Part shown: piece after piece, positions 13,001-35,269 of the stretch
Position numbering within the stretch: position 1 is the first letter of the stretch
Layout of the letters: every line of letters starts with the position of its first letter
Assembly: GCA_026929865.2 (NCBI GenBank)
Contig: CM049403.1
Coordinates: 24,112,001-24,176,000, forward strand
Reading direction: 5' to 3'
Origin: Hyperoplus lanceolatus
Taxonomy: Eukaryota; Chordata; Actinopteri; Uranoscopiformes; Ammodytidae
Length of the DNA stretch: 64,000 nt
Made by a program: the position numbers and the translations under genes
Notes under the pieces: generated by a model
The model's input: only the letters and a program-made list of their open reading frames with translations
What the model was told of the DNA's origin: nothing
Databases searched by the model: none

Positions 13001-13826
13001 TCAAGTTACACCTTCACCTTTTTGTTGTGTGTCCAAAACACATACATAAATAATACTTTAAAACAAGTTAAATGGAAATCTGCAAAATCCTCACAATTGT
13101 GAAGATGGAAATATTTCGCATATGAAATATGATTTGGTATTTTAAAATATAACAAAAACAGCATGTAACCAGCTAATGTTAGCATTAAGAGCTCTTCGCC
13201 CTGAATTGTTGTGGAGTTGATGCACAAAGTGGCACGCAAATTAAAGACAAATGTGTACTTGTATATATTGTCACAGGTCTATTTCAATGATATGTATTGA
13301 CATGATAATCTTGTTGAGTCAGAGATATTAGTTGTATAATTATTGTTGATAACTGTGGAGAATCCAGCAGCTCTACTTGAGTTTGCTAATAAAATGGTTA
13401 CAAACAAGTTTATCAATTTGCATCCAAATATGACTCATGCGTGAGTCAGTGGGTGAGAAAAAGGCTGCTGCAGCCTCTTCTGTCTCAATATATCATCGTG
13501 TTTAGACGCTCTACCACCAGCTAAACAAGTTGACCTCTTGACGGGATGCCACGAATATTACGCAGCGTTGCTGTGACGCCAACAACGACAGATGAGACCT
13601 AGAGCGGAAATTGAAAGAAAAAAAGTCAGTTTTCCTGTTTGTCTTAGAGTGTCCCATCCATCCCTGTCAGGTCGCTGGGTGGTTCACTCCACAGCCCGCC
13701 TCTCGGCGCAGCTGGAGTTACTGGAAAGCAGAGGGGATGAGAGAAATACCCCTTCTGAATCCTTATCTTCTGCTCCAGGGGCTTAAAAAGGAAATGCAAC
13801 CCCAAAGCTTCATCAGACCTGAGGAA
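10098..13826. other. Intergenic upstream of the prostaglandin receptor
   Basis: No supported gene. Frames around 12142-12587 and 12704-12958 are short and overlap one another in several frames, as expected by chance. The last few hundred bases presumably carry the promoter and 5' leader of the receptor gene, but no TATA box stands out. Confidence 0.5.
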
Positions 13827-13865
13827 ATGTCGCTAATAAACACCAGTTTCTTGGTATTTTTGGCG

Positions 13866-15920
13866 ATGGAGAGGCCAAACTTTACGCACGGATCTGTTTC
13901 CATAAATGACACGCAGGTTCAGGATTCACAGGAGACCGGGGTCCAGACAGCAATCGCTTTGCCGATTTTTATGTTTGCTGGAGGTGCAATTGGGAATTTA
14001 ATTGCAATAATAGTCCTTTCCGTATCAATACAGGAGAGAAAATCGTCTGCCTTCTACACGCTGCTGTGCGGTCTGGCGGTGACGGACCTACTGGGCACCT
14101 GCCTGGCCAGTCCAATCACCATAGCAAACTACCTGGACCCGCATGTGCTGAAGGACCAACATCTCTGCGAGTTTCATTCCTTTGTGTTGCTGTTTTTCGG
14201 TTTGACGGGACTGAGCATCATTTGCGCCATGGCAGCGGAGCGGTACCTGGCGATATGCTGCCCGTACACTTACGAGCGGTGGGGAGTGGACCGATGCTTC
14301 GCCCAGAAGTTGCTTTTCTTTATTTACATCAGCAACATTTTCTTCTGCTGCCTCCCGATGATGGGCATGGCGAGGAGCAAGCTACAGTTGTCCACCACAT
14401 GGTGCTTCATAGACTGGGGGACGCACTTGCCGGTGGCCGCGGCTTACTCCGTGCTGTACGGCACCATCAGCCTGCTGCTCATCCTGGGAACCATCGTGCT
14501 GAACCTGGCGGTGTGTGGAGCGCTGCTGCTGATGCGGCAGCGCACCGTGCAGCGGCCCGTCACCAGGGCCAGCGTCCGGGACAGGTGGAGGGCGCTGTCC
14601 TCGGCCGCAGAGACCCAGATGATGGCGGTGCTGGTGATGACCTCCGCGGTGGTTCTGGCCTGCTCAGCCCCGCTAGTGGTGAGTCAGTGAAGGATGAAAC
14701 TGCAGAATAACTAAAGATGTCCGATAAATTCAGTGGAGTAGAGGTAGCCTACTTCTAGGTCTACTCCACTTCATCCACCTGAGTGTTCCATAGTTTAATA
14801 GGCCTATGGCCTAGTCTATAGGCTACAATTAGCTAAGTCAATTGTGTAAACGTAGGACAACTTTGTTATTGTCCACTACTGATAATCAGGAATATTCTAC
14901 TTCTGACTCTATCAAAATACTGTATTTTTTCAACACACCATTGATCATTAGTTCATTGTTAATATAAATAGGCCTACAAATAGGGAGGTATTTGCTTTGG
15001 TGCACCAGTTCTTTCCTTCAATCCATCAGAAAAATCCAACAGCACTATGTTGCCTACCTAAAGCGAAACAAAAGGAAAATATGGCATTACACTAAAGTAA
15101 ACCTAATGTAAAACTAGATGAACTTTATTGCCAGTGTTGTAGCCTACTGCAGCAGATTTATGACATTATGTCTGTGTTTCCCAAAGTGATATACAGTTTT
15201 TAGCTTGTTTATCTTTTCAAAAAGGAGCCATGAGTTGAATCTGAGGGGTCATGGGACGATTAGTCTATTTTCTGCCCTTTCTCTAAAAAAAATAACCATT
15301 CACTTGTTAAAAACTGAAGTAAATGTCTTGTTTTCCCCTTTCAGAACTCCAAAAACTATTCCAACAAAACAGTTTGAGAAGATTTTTTTTTTAAACAGCA
15401 CACTATTCCTAGCCATGTTAACAGAGTAAAGTAAGCCACATGTGCTCTGCATTTTATAGGGTCCTTACAGTTCTTATAAATTTTCTATCTTTATTTGAGA
15501 TGTTTATCCAGACATACTGGAAGACATTGCAGCGTTTTTAAGATTCTTCACAGTATGAAGGAGCTGTGCTAACTTGTTTTTCTCTTTAAGGTCCGTGTGT
15601 TTGCAAACTGCTTCATGCTGGAAAGCGACCCCAAAGCGGACCTGGCTGCTATCCGGATAGCCTCCGTCAACCCCATCCTGGACCCCTGGATCTACATCCT
15701 CCTCAGGAGGTCTCTGTTTCGACGGTTACTCAGTGTATACAGGAGAGGGGGCAGCACTCACAGTAAGTCACCTTCTAGCCCACAAAGGAATCTGTTATAT
15801 CCAACACTGATGGCCGACAACCATGTGTTCAACCAGCTGATGTGCAATGCAAACGTCATCACTCAGCTGCCCGCCACTGTCAAATTCACTCCGCACGACA
15901 CAGAGAGCCTCCAGACGTAG
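13866..15920 (+). CDS. ptger4: Prostaglandin E2 receptor EP4-like GPCR, two coding exons
   Basis: Seven-helix receptor for prostaglandin E2 at the plasma membrane; family members of the EP4 type raise cAMP through Gs. Exons are 13866-14678 and 15591-15920, joined in phase after helix 6, giving 380 residues. The intron position is the usual one for prostanoid receptors. Visible landmarks: N-glycosylation sequons at N5 and N14, Cys101 and Cys180 for the extracellular disulfide, ERY at 125-127, the prostanoid loop TTWCFIDW at 177-184, and in helix 7 the ligand-site Arg293 followed by DPWIY at 302-306. An upstream in-frame ATG at 13827 would add 13 residues; I chose 13866 for its better start context. 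The tail after helix 7 is only about 70 residues, much shorter than in human EP4 (488 residues in all). EP4-like rather than EP2 or DP by the helix 3 and helix 7 text; which teleost paralogue (4a, 4b, 4c) is not settled. Confidence 0.88.
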
Positions 15921-16249
15921 AACAGACCGAGGACCTGTTGGACATCTGTGAATGTTTGCTCGATGCAGAGACAGAAACTATGAGCTGCTGTCTGTGAGAT
16001 GGAAAGACTGTGACGACTTAGAGCTCCTGTTTGTTATTCATGAAATAAAAGCTGAGGGATTCTTTGACAGTTTGTCCATGGCTACTAGTGAAACAGGACC
16101 GATGAGACAGAAACCATTTGGATGTTGTTACCGAAGTGGAACTATAAGACATGACCAAGCCTTTATTTTGTGCCTTTTACACCTTGTCCAATCACTGCTC
16201 TGGCTTCCTCCTTACCATCATGCCCCACCATGGTAAACAAAGGGGGCCC

Positions 16250-16408
16250 ACAATAGAAACATACCACTTTAAAGAGAGTAGGCTGTGTATAAACGCTGGA
16301 ACCTTTTTTCAGTGCACACACAGTACGGACAGGTAGTGGATTGTGAGTAAATATTTTTTGACAAAAACAATATTTCTTTAGAACCGCTGAGTCCACCTTT
16401 TAAGCCAC
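16250..16408. repeat. Degraded MITE copy
   Basis: The right end (GAACCGCTGAGTCCACCTTT) and the inner stretch around ACGGACAGGTAGTGGAT resemble the MITE at 26788-26946. The left end is poorly kept. It lies in the likely 3' UTR of the receptor gene. Confidence 0.45.
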
Positions 16409-16601
16409 TTTTCCTCCTTACCTCACATCCCCATATCCTCTTTCCACTGGATCAAACAGTCGTCCACTTCATGACAGGATGAGTAGGCCTACACAGCTCC
16501 TGCAGAAAGATATGTGGCTCATTTGGACTGGAAGCAGGGTTCAATAAAAAAAAAAGTCATGTTTTCATTAGACGGATATAACAAGTAGGCTATGTTTGTG
16601 C

Positions 16602-16607
16602 AATAAA
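16602..16607 (+). promoter_or_regulatory. Candidate polyadenylation signal of the receptor gene
   Basis: AATAAA about 680 bases after the stop codon. Another AATAAA lies near 16044, only 125 bases after the stop, so short and long 3' ends are possible. Confidence 0.35.
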
Positions 16608-16619
16608 GTGGGTTAGATC

Positions 16620-18348
16620 CATCACAGCTGTTTTTCCTCAGATGTTTGTTGTGGTTTGGATCTTGCTTCGGTTACAGACATGACCATGGGAAGCTCCTCA
16701 AAAGTTAATTTCCATCAGGAGAACCATTTGAAACACTGAGAGCCTACTGAAGCACTGATGCATGTTTGCATTAAAAGATCCCAGCTTGAGCCATCAGCGT
16801 CTTTCCTCTCCGTCTGTTTTATGCTTGAACGAAGGGGACTCGTGTGGTCTCCAGTCGAGGAAGGTTTTAAAGCCACTTTATGCTTTTACTCGTCTACATT
16901 TAAGAGGGACTTGTTGGACTCTTACTGGCATGCTTTCATTTCAAATAACAGTTTGAAAACAATTAAAATGAGAGAAATAAATGAAAGTTTGGAGTTTGGT
17001 ACGGAATTGTGCGTCAGAAGAAATGCATTTAAACCCTATGTGCAGGATGGGGAATATGTAAAAGTATCTGTACTGTCCAGTTTTCCCATTTTAATAATAC
17101 TTATCAATGTACAGCTGCTGCCGCTAATAAGGTATAGTATATCCCCCATGACATAAACACATTCAACTCTATACCTCTTTGCTTCTGAAACACGTGGTAT
17201 CTGCAGCCTTTAGTTTTCAAGTCATGTTCTGTTTCTATTGTAGAAAATCAAAAAAGCAGTTTCAAGTAGTTGGTAACACACTCTCAGTCGACCATATCAC
17301 TGCTCTTACCTTTACATTTCGTACAATGGTAAGTCTTCGGAAATGTAGCGGGGAAAACATTTCTTGTCTTTCCCTGAAAAGTTCAAGGGAAGAACAGCAC
17401 TGCATTGAAATCTTCCACAGTTAAAGGTGAACTTGTAAACATGCCTTGAAAACAAAAAGCAACCAAGGATGCATTCATATACAACTGCTTTACAAAAACA
17501 GCCTCACATTAGTTTTGACTCTCGAAGATCTTAAGCAGACAAACTTGATGATGCACTAAATGGTATTGGCCACTAGGGGGAAGAAGACACCCACAAAACA
17601 TGCTAATGAACTAATTACACATCTTGCAGTCAGAAAGTAACATAATTCAACTATTGTATGGTTCTTGAGAACCGGATTATAAATACATTATACACAGGGC
17701 CTTTAGCTATGGTCTTGAATTTTTTAAGTTAGTTAATTAGATGGTGTCTTAAATGGTTTAACCCGAGTAAACCAGTTTAAACTTGAACAAATTGGGCTTT
17801 GATGCAGCCAGGCAGAAGACAGAAAAATATTTTGTTTTTTCGAACCTAAAGCCAACATGTACCCCATTATATGATGCTAATTTAGTTTAGTTTAGTTTAT
17901 TTGTTTATAGATTCGTGGACAGTCCCCTTTGAGAAGGAGCAGCTTTAGCCTATTTGGCTAATTTCCAGCTGTAGTCCCCGGCCAGTTGTCAGTAGGCAAC
18001 CTACAATACATAACAGTAAAAAAAAAATTAAAAAAATACATTACATTTATAATTACAGCAGGCCTGAGCAAGAAGGGGAAAAAGACAAACAAACATATTG
18101 CACACAGTTGGAGCAAGAACAAACAGGTAAGCACAGATGATGGCAAAGATATCAAGGCAGTTCATGCAACAACAACACAAACACATAGGAGACAAGGGAA
18201 TATAGGCCACACAGATCACATAGAAAGTACATAGGGCAGAACATAATGCAGTGTGTAGAATTATTACTGTGATAGAGAATTACCATACAAGTGTGAAAAT
18301 CTTCCTTCAGTTAGGAACATTTCCATGGTTTGAGCATTAATAAGTGTA
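16620..18348. other. Spacer with weak repeat-like sequence
   Basis: No gene seen. From about 17880 to 18240 the sequence (TTTAGTTTAGTTTATTTG, later AACAGTAAAAAA and GGCCTGAGCAAGAAGG) looks like the 3' part of a dispersed retroelement, but I cannot define its ends. Confidence 0.4.
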
Positions 18349-18619
18349 CTTTTTTTAACCTTTATTTATACAGGTAAATCCCATTGAGACCGAAGACTCT
18401 TTTACAAGGGAGACTTGTTTTCCTTTCCCACGTTACCATTCACACACACATTCATACACCGATAGCAGGCTAACTATCGACATTCACATGAGGCAAGGTG
18501 GGTCAAGTGTCTTGCCCAAGGACACAACAACCATGACACAGGTGGCAGGGCGGGGATCGAACCTTCAACCCTTTGATCATCAACAGACCCGCTTTACCAA
18601 CTGAGCCACAGCCGCCCCA
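18349..18619 (-). mobile_element. tRNA-derived SINE, minus strand
   Basis: Read on the minus strand, a tRNA-like head comes first: GTGGCTCAGTTGGTAAAGCG as A box and GGTTCGATCCC-like B box at about 18552-18563. It is followed by the core CCTTGGGCAAGACACTTGAC. The same core and head occur at 63028-63387. The 3' portion differs (CAATGGGATTTACCTG), a tail shared with fish LINEs. Confidence 0.7.
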
Positions 18620-19477
18620 ACACTTAACACCCATGTATATTATTAACACTGTATTTTGTATATAATCTGTAAGTAAAGACGTTCAATATGTCCAGTTATC
18701 CCTAATGCATTTATTCCCCCCTCCCCCAAGATTTAAAAATAGCATTTCCTAAACATAAGCAGACAAGACAGTGCCTAGCTGCACCTCTGTACAACATTTT
18801 CTGTACCGGGACACCATAAATAAAAATCTATAAACATCGGGTAAGTACAAATTTTGTCCGAATATCCATTGTAAGACGCACCAAAATAATAATTATACAA
18901 GTTTTACATAGTAACTTTCTCCCCCCTTTTAATCCTCTCATTTACATCCCACTTAGAAGCTTTACAGGGGAGGCCACACCCACATCCAGAGCTCTCCCAA
19001 TCAGCTCACTGTAACAATCAAAATCATGAGAAAATTCATAAAATAAGTTTTATTAATTTATTTTTATTTTTTTTTACATCTTGTCCACCTGCAAAAAAGA
19101 CCTCCATTCCGTGATTACACGACACACACACACACACACAAACTAAACTATGTGCTCAAACACTCAAAAGGGTTATACACACTTTTGACAAACGTGAGGA
19201 AAGACAGAATTCATCTGCTGCAGTGGGTGATTTTTTGCTGTTTTGACCCTAAAATATAATTGCAGCCAATGTTACGTTGCATTGACTGAACCAAAGCGAG
19301 AGCAAAAACATGGACTCTAATTGATGTATAAACGAGGGCCTAAGTTTAAGGAACAATGCCATGACGATATAGTATGTCCAAATTGAATGATTGTACTGTA
19401 TATGTTGTGCATACAACGTGCATTGAAAGTATATACACTTTGTAAAGAGAGCTGCAGTATGATAAAGAGAAAAAGTA
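18620..19477. other. Spacer, no gene seen
   Basis: Contains a short CA run near 19122-19140 and AT-rich sequence. No exon or repeat boundary is convincing. Confidence 0.5.
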
Positions 19478-19651
19478 GGGGGCGCTTGTGGTGCAGTGGT
19501 CAGAGCATCACCCCCTGGGCCCAGGCCCCGCAAAAGACCCGGGTTGAATTCTGCCCGGGTCAGTTCTCTGCATGTCTTCCCCACTTTGCCCCATTTCAAC
19601 TCTGTCACTCCAAAAACCTGTCTAATAAAAGCAAAAATGCTCCAAAAATAA
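19478..19651 (+). mobile_element. tRNA-derived SINE
   Basis: Head GGGGGCGCTTGTGGTGCAG, then a B-box-like GGGTTGAATTC, then GTTCTCTGCATGTCTTCCCC and a tail with AAAAGCAAAAATGC. Related 3' parts occur at 20130-20220 (+) and in reverse at 41112-41217. Not a functional tRNA because the acceptor stem does not close. Confidence 0.7.
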
Positions 19652-20089
19652 AGTATGCAATTTGGAATGTGGGGTTTGAAAGGATTGTATCTTCTCTTTG
19701 TTGGGGGTTGTCTTTCGAGGTCACAGTCAATCAATTTTATCTGAACAGTTAGGATTGTTTAAATTGACAATTTTGATCAAAAATGTGTATCTAGTCATGT
19801 AGGGGTGCACATTTTAGCACAGATCTGATATAAGATGATGTGTGTTTTAGTTCAGCAGTAAAAAGGGGCTCTACCACTTTATGAAATTGAACATTCTAAA
19901 AGCAGTTGATTTAACGAAGGTAAATGTTCTTGTTAATGTACAAGATTTACTGAATCCACTATGTTCTCCAGCCCCTCAGATGTCGGGGGAGTAAGAATAC
20001 GTTGGGTTTGAACGGCTGTTTGCAGGAGCTGATGAGTAGTTAAGACGGGATGTGTGCGGCTATCAAACCAAACAATGAGCAATGAGGCT

Positions 20090-20228
20090 CATTCCTTGTG
20101 GCATTGGACCCTGGTACGGGTCGGGCCCAGGTGGTTCTCTGCATGTCATTCCCCTCTTTAGCCCATTTCATACGTCTAAAAAAGCTAAAATGCCCTGAAG
20201 AATTCTCTTTAAAAAATAAATAAACAAA
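20090..20228 (+). mobile_element. SINE fragment, same family as 19478-19651
   Basis: Shares GGGCCCAGGTGGTTCTCTGC-type sequence, CTGCATGTCATTCCCC and the AAAGCTAAAATGCCC tail, ending in an A-rich run. The head is decayed. Confidence 0.55.
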
Positions 20229-20439
20229 CATTACTTAAGATAAATGCTACCTTTATCAAATGTACTAGGCCTATTTAACGTTGATGCTGACACCGTCTCA
20301 GAGGTTTTGTTTGCACTCCTTTGTCATATTTGAAAAGCTGCTGTTTGTGGTGCTAAGATAGATGTTTTTGCTTCTTTCTTACATTTCAATTTAACACAAC
20401 AGCAGTCAAACACCAACACCACAAAGTGCAAATACTCAA

Positions 20440-20440
<1 letters not shown>

Positions 20441-20522
<82 letters not shown>
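20441..20522. repeat. (AC)n microsatellite, ~41 units
   Basis: Uninterrupted AC dinucleotides for about 82 bases. It is the source of two spurious open frames. Confidence 0.97.
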
Positions 20523-20525
<3 letters not shown>

Positions 20526-20858
20526 GGCTACAAACCTTCTCAGAGGTACAAGCTGTTTTCTCTATTACTAACTTTAAAAAAAAAAGAGATAACAGACTTT
20601 GCTATTAGTTTGTTTCTGGGAAACCCAGAGTACACTGACCTAGCAGAGGTCCTCTGGGGGTGTGAGTGTGTCTTTAATTTGTCAAAGAAGGCAAACATAG
20701 AACAGTTAAAAAAAAACAAAAAAAACAAACATTAGAATATAACCGCACTTTCCCCCATACCCAAATCTACCAAGGACTACAGCTGAAACAAGCTCACTAT
20801 AACTGGCACTTTTACAAAAATTCAATTAACATGGGTTGTCCATACAAAGTATAAGATC

Positions 20859-20917
20859 TAAAGCGCTTTGAGTCTGTGAAAAAACAGGGGAAAGCGCTAT
20901 ATAAGTGGAGTCCATTT
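20859..20917 (+). mobile_element. 59-bp truncated retroposon with 15-bp TSD
   Basis: The bases ACAAAGTATAAGATC occur at 20844-20858 and 20918-20932. Between them is only 59 bp with AAAGCGCTATATAAGT, the same tail motif as the SINE at 63028-63387 (AAAGCGCTATATAAAT). A long perfect duplication around a tail-only insert is the mark of target-primed reverse transcription with extreme 5' truncation. Confidence 0.8.
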
Positions 20918-20932
20918 ACAAAGTATAAGATC

Positions 20933-23426
20933 AGAAATACAACATTTGATGTTGAGACAATTTTTTTTTTTACAGAAGATAAAAACTTTATATTGCTGCA
21001 GTGAGATGCTCAGTGTGCGGAGGAGAAAAGTCACTTTCCTAATATAGTTCTTCAAGCAGTAAAAAAGGCTTTTCATTAATAAAATGACTAAAAGTTACCA
21101 GTTTTGCAGACACTAATCATTATCTATATTTAAACCTTTTGTCTACCTGCAATTACAGTTGAATCTTTCATTGCACAAATCAAAACTCTGATTTAATGCA
21201 TGTTTCATTTTGAAATCAAGTCTGTCCAGTCAGTGGCTGTCTGACACCAAATGTTACAAAAATGCTTTAAATTCAATACCAGAACGAAGTCACTTGGCCG
21301 ACAGTCGCATACAACATTTAGTTGTTCATGTTAGAAGTTCATGATGTGCAAACTTTAAACAGTGCTCCGTTTTAATAAAACATTATCATGACAGAGCAGC
21401 TTTGGTTCAGGCTGAAGAATCGCCTGACAGGAGAAACCTTGCAGATCAATAAATACAAAAGAAAAAGATAAGAAAATAATGCATTGTTTTAAATTGTTTT
21501 CTCAACTCCAAACCATGACGTCTGAAAAATTCATTCCAACATCTCTACATGGTTAGAATCAAAGCCGAAACTTTAGGTCATAATTGTTTTAGTAAATCTG
21601 ATTGAAAGTTAACCGTTTTCAGATAAGCCCAAAAATATCAAAGAGTAAATTTATCTGTTAACCTATCTGTAGGAGGTCATTGACTGTTTGGCGAGAAAAA
21701 TAGTCTCACTCCTGGTTTTTAAAAATTATTTTCTCAGTTTAAAGTAGGGCTGCAACTTACGATTATTTTAATAAATCGATTAATCTGACGATTATTTTCT
21801 CGATTTCAGTTTACTTTCATAATAAGATTAAAGAAACCAGAAAATATTCACATTTGAGAAGCTGAAATCAGAGAATTTGGAAAAAATGTATCCAAAAATT
21901 ACTCAAAACGATTAATCGATCATCAAAATAGTTGGCGATTATTTTAATAATCGATTCATCGATTAATTGTTGCAGCTCTAGTTTAAAGACGTGGTTTTGA
22001 AAAGCCGTATTGGATAGAGTTTCATTGTTTTACCCACAGTGGATGTAAGAACACAACACAATGAATACATATTTATTTATTTTGGGGCATTTTTCTTCAT
22101 CGGGCACTTGTAATTTTAAAAAGAGTGCAAACACCGAGACGCAGCAAGATCATATCTACAATGGCATCTACTGTACACTAAAACCAGAGGCCACAGCCAT
22201 GTTAACAGCTCTGTGAAATTGCACTCAGGCATGGTGGTGCTATTGACTGCATGCTACAGTTAGCATTTACAATGACGATGCTACATGCTGATGTTTAAAC
22301 AAGTCTGCCATGTTAGTATGTATACTAACATTAGCATGGTAACATGTTATATATGGCATGTTACCATGTTAGCAAAAGAAAGCAAAACTGAGAATGTAAT
22401 TAGTTTTGTAGGTTTTTGGTCAAAAACCAAAGTATCGGACACATTTATATTGACCAGTTGATGTAACAAGAAGTCAGAGGATAACCAAAGTTAATCCAAT
22501 ATTTGGTTTTAAAACATAATTATACGTTGTATACTGATGCTAGGAGATCACCCATCAGTAGAATTGGAATTGATCCTCTGGGAACATGAATGACCGAATT
22601 GGTATTAATCCTCTGTGAACATGAATGACCGACCCACATGGCCACAAATAAAGCAAAGCTGCTAGCATGGCGAAAAAATGCCTGGTGAGTCTGATCAGAC
22701 TATTACATCATCAGACCAAAGAGTATTTTCTAATTACTGGGTTCCTATAGTCCTTGAATGTCTCATCTGCCTCACGTTTTTAGTAATGCAAAACATTTAA
22801 TTGACTGTAGACAAACATTCTAACAGGTTGTTTCTGCTCACATTATTACAGGTGCCTCACGAAGAAAAATGAAAACCCTTAACATGAATTTTATCAAACC
22901 AAAATGTTAACAGCATTCCAATGAGCTCTGCTCCTTATGAGATGCAAAATAAAGAAAAAAATCAGTCACCCTCCTCACATTTGAAAGTGAAAAAAATAAC
23001 CCAAAACATACAATGTCTGCAAATAAAACAAAACTCAGATTCAGAGGTGCAAATCAATTAGAAACCACTGTTTACAGGTCCACCTACTGTGGCACATTCC
23101 TGTGTCTGGATAATATGTCTAAATCAGTCAACAAAATGTCTGAAAACGGGCAATGTGTTGAATTTTCTCTCAGACCATCCCATACAGTCGGTACCAAAGT
23201 AATAAATAAACAATGACTTACAGCAAAGCTGTCAGAAAGTGAAGTTTAGACAGGAAGGGGCGTGGGAGAGGTCATGTCACTTGGCCATCTTGACCTATTC
23301 ATCTCATTCCTCCTATCCACAACAAACGGCACTTGCCTTCAGTCTTGTGTGCGGGGCGTTGAAGACCCGCTGCTGGGAGGGCGGCTACACACAGTAGTGT
23401 CCATTACAGCGACCCTGGGTGATCCT
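20933..23426. other. 3' flank and probable 3' UTR of slc35e1
   Basis: No other gene. Part of it, next to 23427, should be the slc35e1 3' UTR; minus-strand AATAAA candidates occur near 22073. Other contents are the MITE at 21745, a small palindrome around 22335-22376, and a roughly 40-bp tandem duplication at 22560-22632 (CCTCTGNGAACATGAATGAC). Confidence 0.5.
21745..21980. mobile_element. hAT-type MITE, 236 bp
   Basis: Left end TAGGGCTGCAACTTACG; right end reversed TAGAGCTGCAACAATTA. Flanked by the perfect 8-base duplication GTTTAAAG at 21737-21744 and 21981-21988. The interior is rich in ATTAATCGAT-like inverted motifs. No coding capacity. Confidence 0.85.
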
Positions 23427-33141
<9,715 letters not shown>

Positions 33142-35269
33142 CTTCCACCGCGGAGTGACGAGTCACTGGCGGAGCGAGTGAGTCCAAGGCTTCCGGACAT
33201 AGCTTTTTCAAAATAAAAGCCACTCATGGAAACCGAGACAAGTTTTTTAAGATGTACATGCTGTTTGATGCATTTAAAAAAAAATACAAAAATGTATTCT
33301 GTCAATGTTTTACCCGTAGACTACTGCAATTAATTTAATATTATTGCAATATTACTATTTACTGTATTGTTTTTTTCCTGTAATTTATTACATTTTTGAC
33401 ACACACACTTGAGTTTTCTCCCTATATATGTATTTATATTCTAAAAAAGGGCATCTGTGTTGTGTCTTTGCCTTGTATTTTGTATTGATGTAATTGTTAG
33501 GTTATAACAGTAAACTGTTCTTGAATTCGATTTTAATCTCTATGAAGTACATGAAAAATGTTGTTCCTTAAGAAGTGTCCGATCTTATCTAACAATTTAA
33601 TTTTTCCAATTACTACACATATGAATACATTTACAATTTACAGTAAAAATACTATATTCCAAAAACTCAACTCAATACTATAAACTTTTATTGAAGGGTT
33701 TATTGACTTTTTCTATTTGCAGTTTGGGAGTATGGGAATGTTGTTTCCAACGTCCAAATTCATCTGAGAGTAATGTATGTGCACATCCTGCATTGTGGGA
33801 ATTAATTTGTCGGATTAGTCATTAATTGCAAAGAGTCAGTGATGAAGAGAAGACAATGACTTTTCCTTCTGTTTTTTTAATAACACATATCAACATGTCC
33901 ACTTAAAGGACTAAGTAGCAAATCTGTTCACTTCTGCATTCAGTTGAACACAAAAGGCTAATACCTGTACATTCACTAAGGCTCTGTATTTAGGGAAAAC
34001 ACATGTTTCCATAAGGCAAACAATATCTAAAGAGGAATGATTTTAAGTAGTTTATCCAGCATGTACATTTTTATCTCAGTTCTTTCATACAGTAAAAAGA
34101 TGCAAGCTAGTAGCATAAACTGCCCCGCCATTACAATGTATATTATACAACCTAAATACACAATAAAGGGAAAAGGCAATAAGTACATAACAAAATTATT
34201 TCACATTTATCCAAATGTGTCATTTTGTAAAGTTCTCCTTTGTTGGTTTCTCAGCAGGAAAAGCTTGAAATGTTGATGCTGCATCTATGAACCAATTATA
34301 CATTTTAAAAAATCTAACAAGAAAATGATTTAGTGTAGTCAGAACATGTAAATAAATCTTAAAATTAATATGTAAATAAATATCATACATGACATTCGCA
34401 TCAATTATTCACCACGCATTGTTCTAGCCCAATACAAGCCTTTCTTTCTCTCATCTCAAGCTGCACAGTCACATCTGGCAGTTTCATGTGACTTTATTTA
34501 AAAGAAAAATATTCAAATATTTAAAAACTGATTTGTCAGTTATTTCCTTTCTGCTAAACGTGGCTGCATGGGACAGCAGTGCAATTGGGGTACAGTGGCT
34601 CTAAAAAGGTGCAGCAAATGTTTATTTTTTTCAGCGCAAACAGTTGATAGTTAATACTAACGGTATTGAGGATAGCAATCATTTCAGCTTTAACAGCTTC
34701 ACAGATTTTTGTGCAAATGACAATAATAACTTAATCGGCAAATGCATCTGTTGGCTTACTACTCTCTATTGAAAGGTGGTGAAGTTGATAACTCACAGGT
34801 TTATTCGTAAAACATAAAATTGAACTTAAAATGAAAATAATACTGCACTCTTGACTGAATGAGTGGATGCAGAAAAGTCACATTCCGTGAGGCATGTGGA
34901 AAACAGAAGATGAATAAAATAAAGCTGTGCAGTTTAATGTGATGTCATTATTACCAATACAAAGAATTGCAGGTATTGGAAGCTTAATCTGTACAGTTAC
35001 TGAACATCAACAATTAAATAGTCGGATAATGCATAGCCTTATTCCTTTGCGCTGTCTTCACACGGTGGTTGGATAAACTCATGAAAACACTGATTACAGC
35101 CCCACTGTGCTCCACACACACCCAAGCAGGTATTACAATGACTCAACTTCACCGACAGTGAAGAACTGCAGCCTACACTTTAGATGAAGAGCCTCCCCAC
35201 ATGCAGAGTCGCTCCACTGTACGATGAAGGCAGCTTAATAACGTCCAATTGGGAAACCCAGCCTCAGTT
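33142..35269. other. slc35e1 promoter side and med26 3' UTR
   Basis: The two genes lie head to tail. The right part is likely the med26 3' UTR: a minus-strand AATAAA is at 34498-34493, about 770 bases after the stop, and another candidate is near 33690. The left part, up to about 33300, should hold the slc35e1 5' leader and promoter. No other gene. Confidence 0.5.

Noticed and set aside
14066-14710. 214-codon frame overlapping the receptor exon
   Set aside because: It is a +1 shadow of the GC-rich receptor exon, with His/Gly/Ala-rich low-complexity content and no family features.
20324-20608. Open frames coding Thr-His and Cys-Val repeats
   Set aside because: Both come from the AC microsatellite at 20441-20522.
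22335-22376. Palindrome with TAGCATGGTAACATG
   Set aside because: Short, AT-rich and in a stretch of GCTAACATG-like words common in fish DNA; no sign of function.
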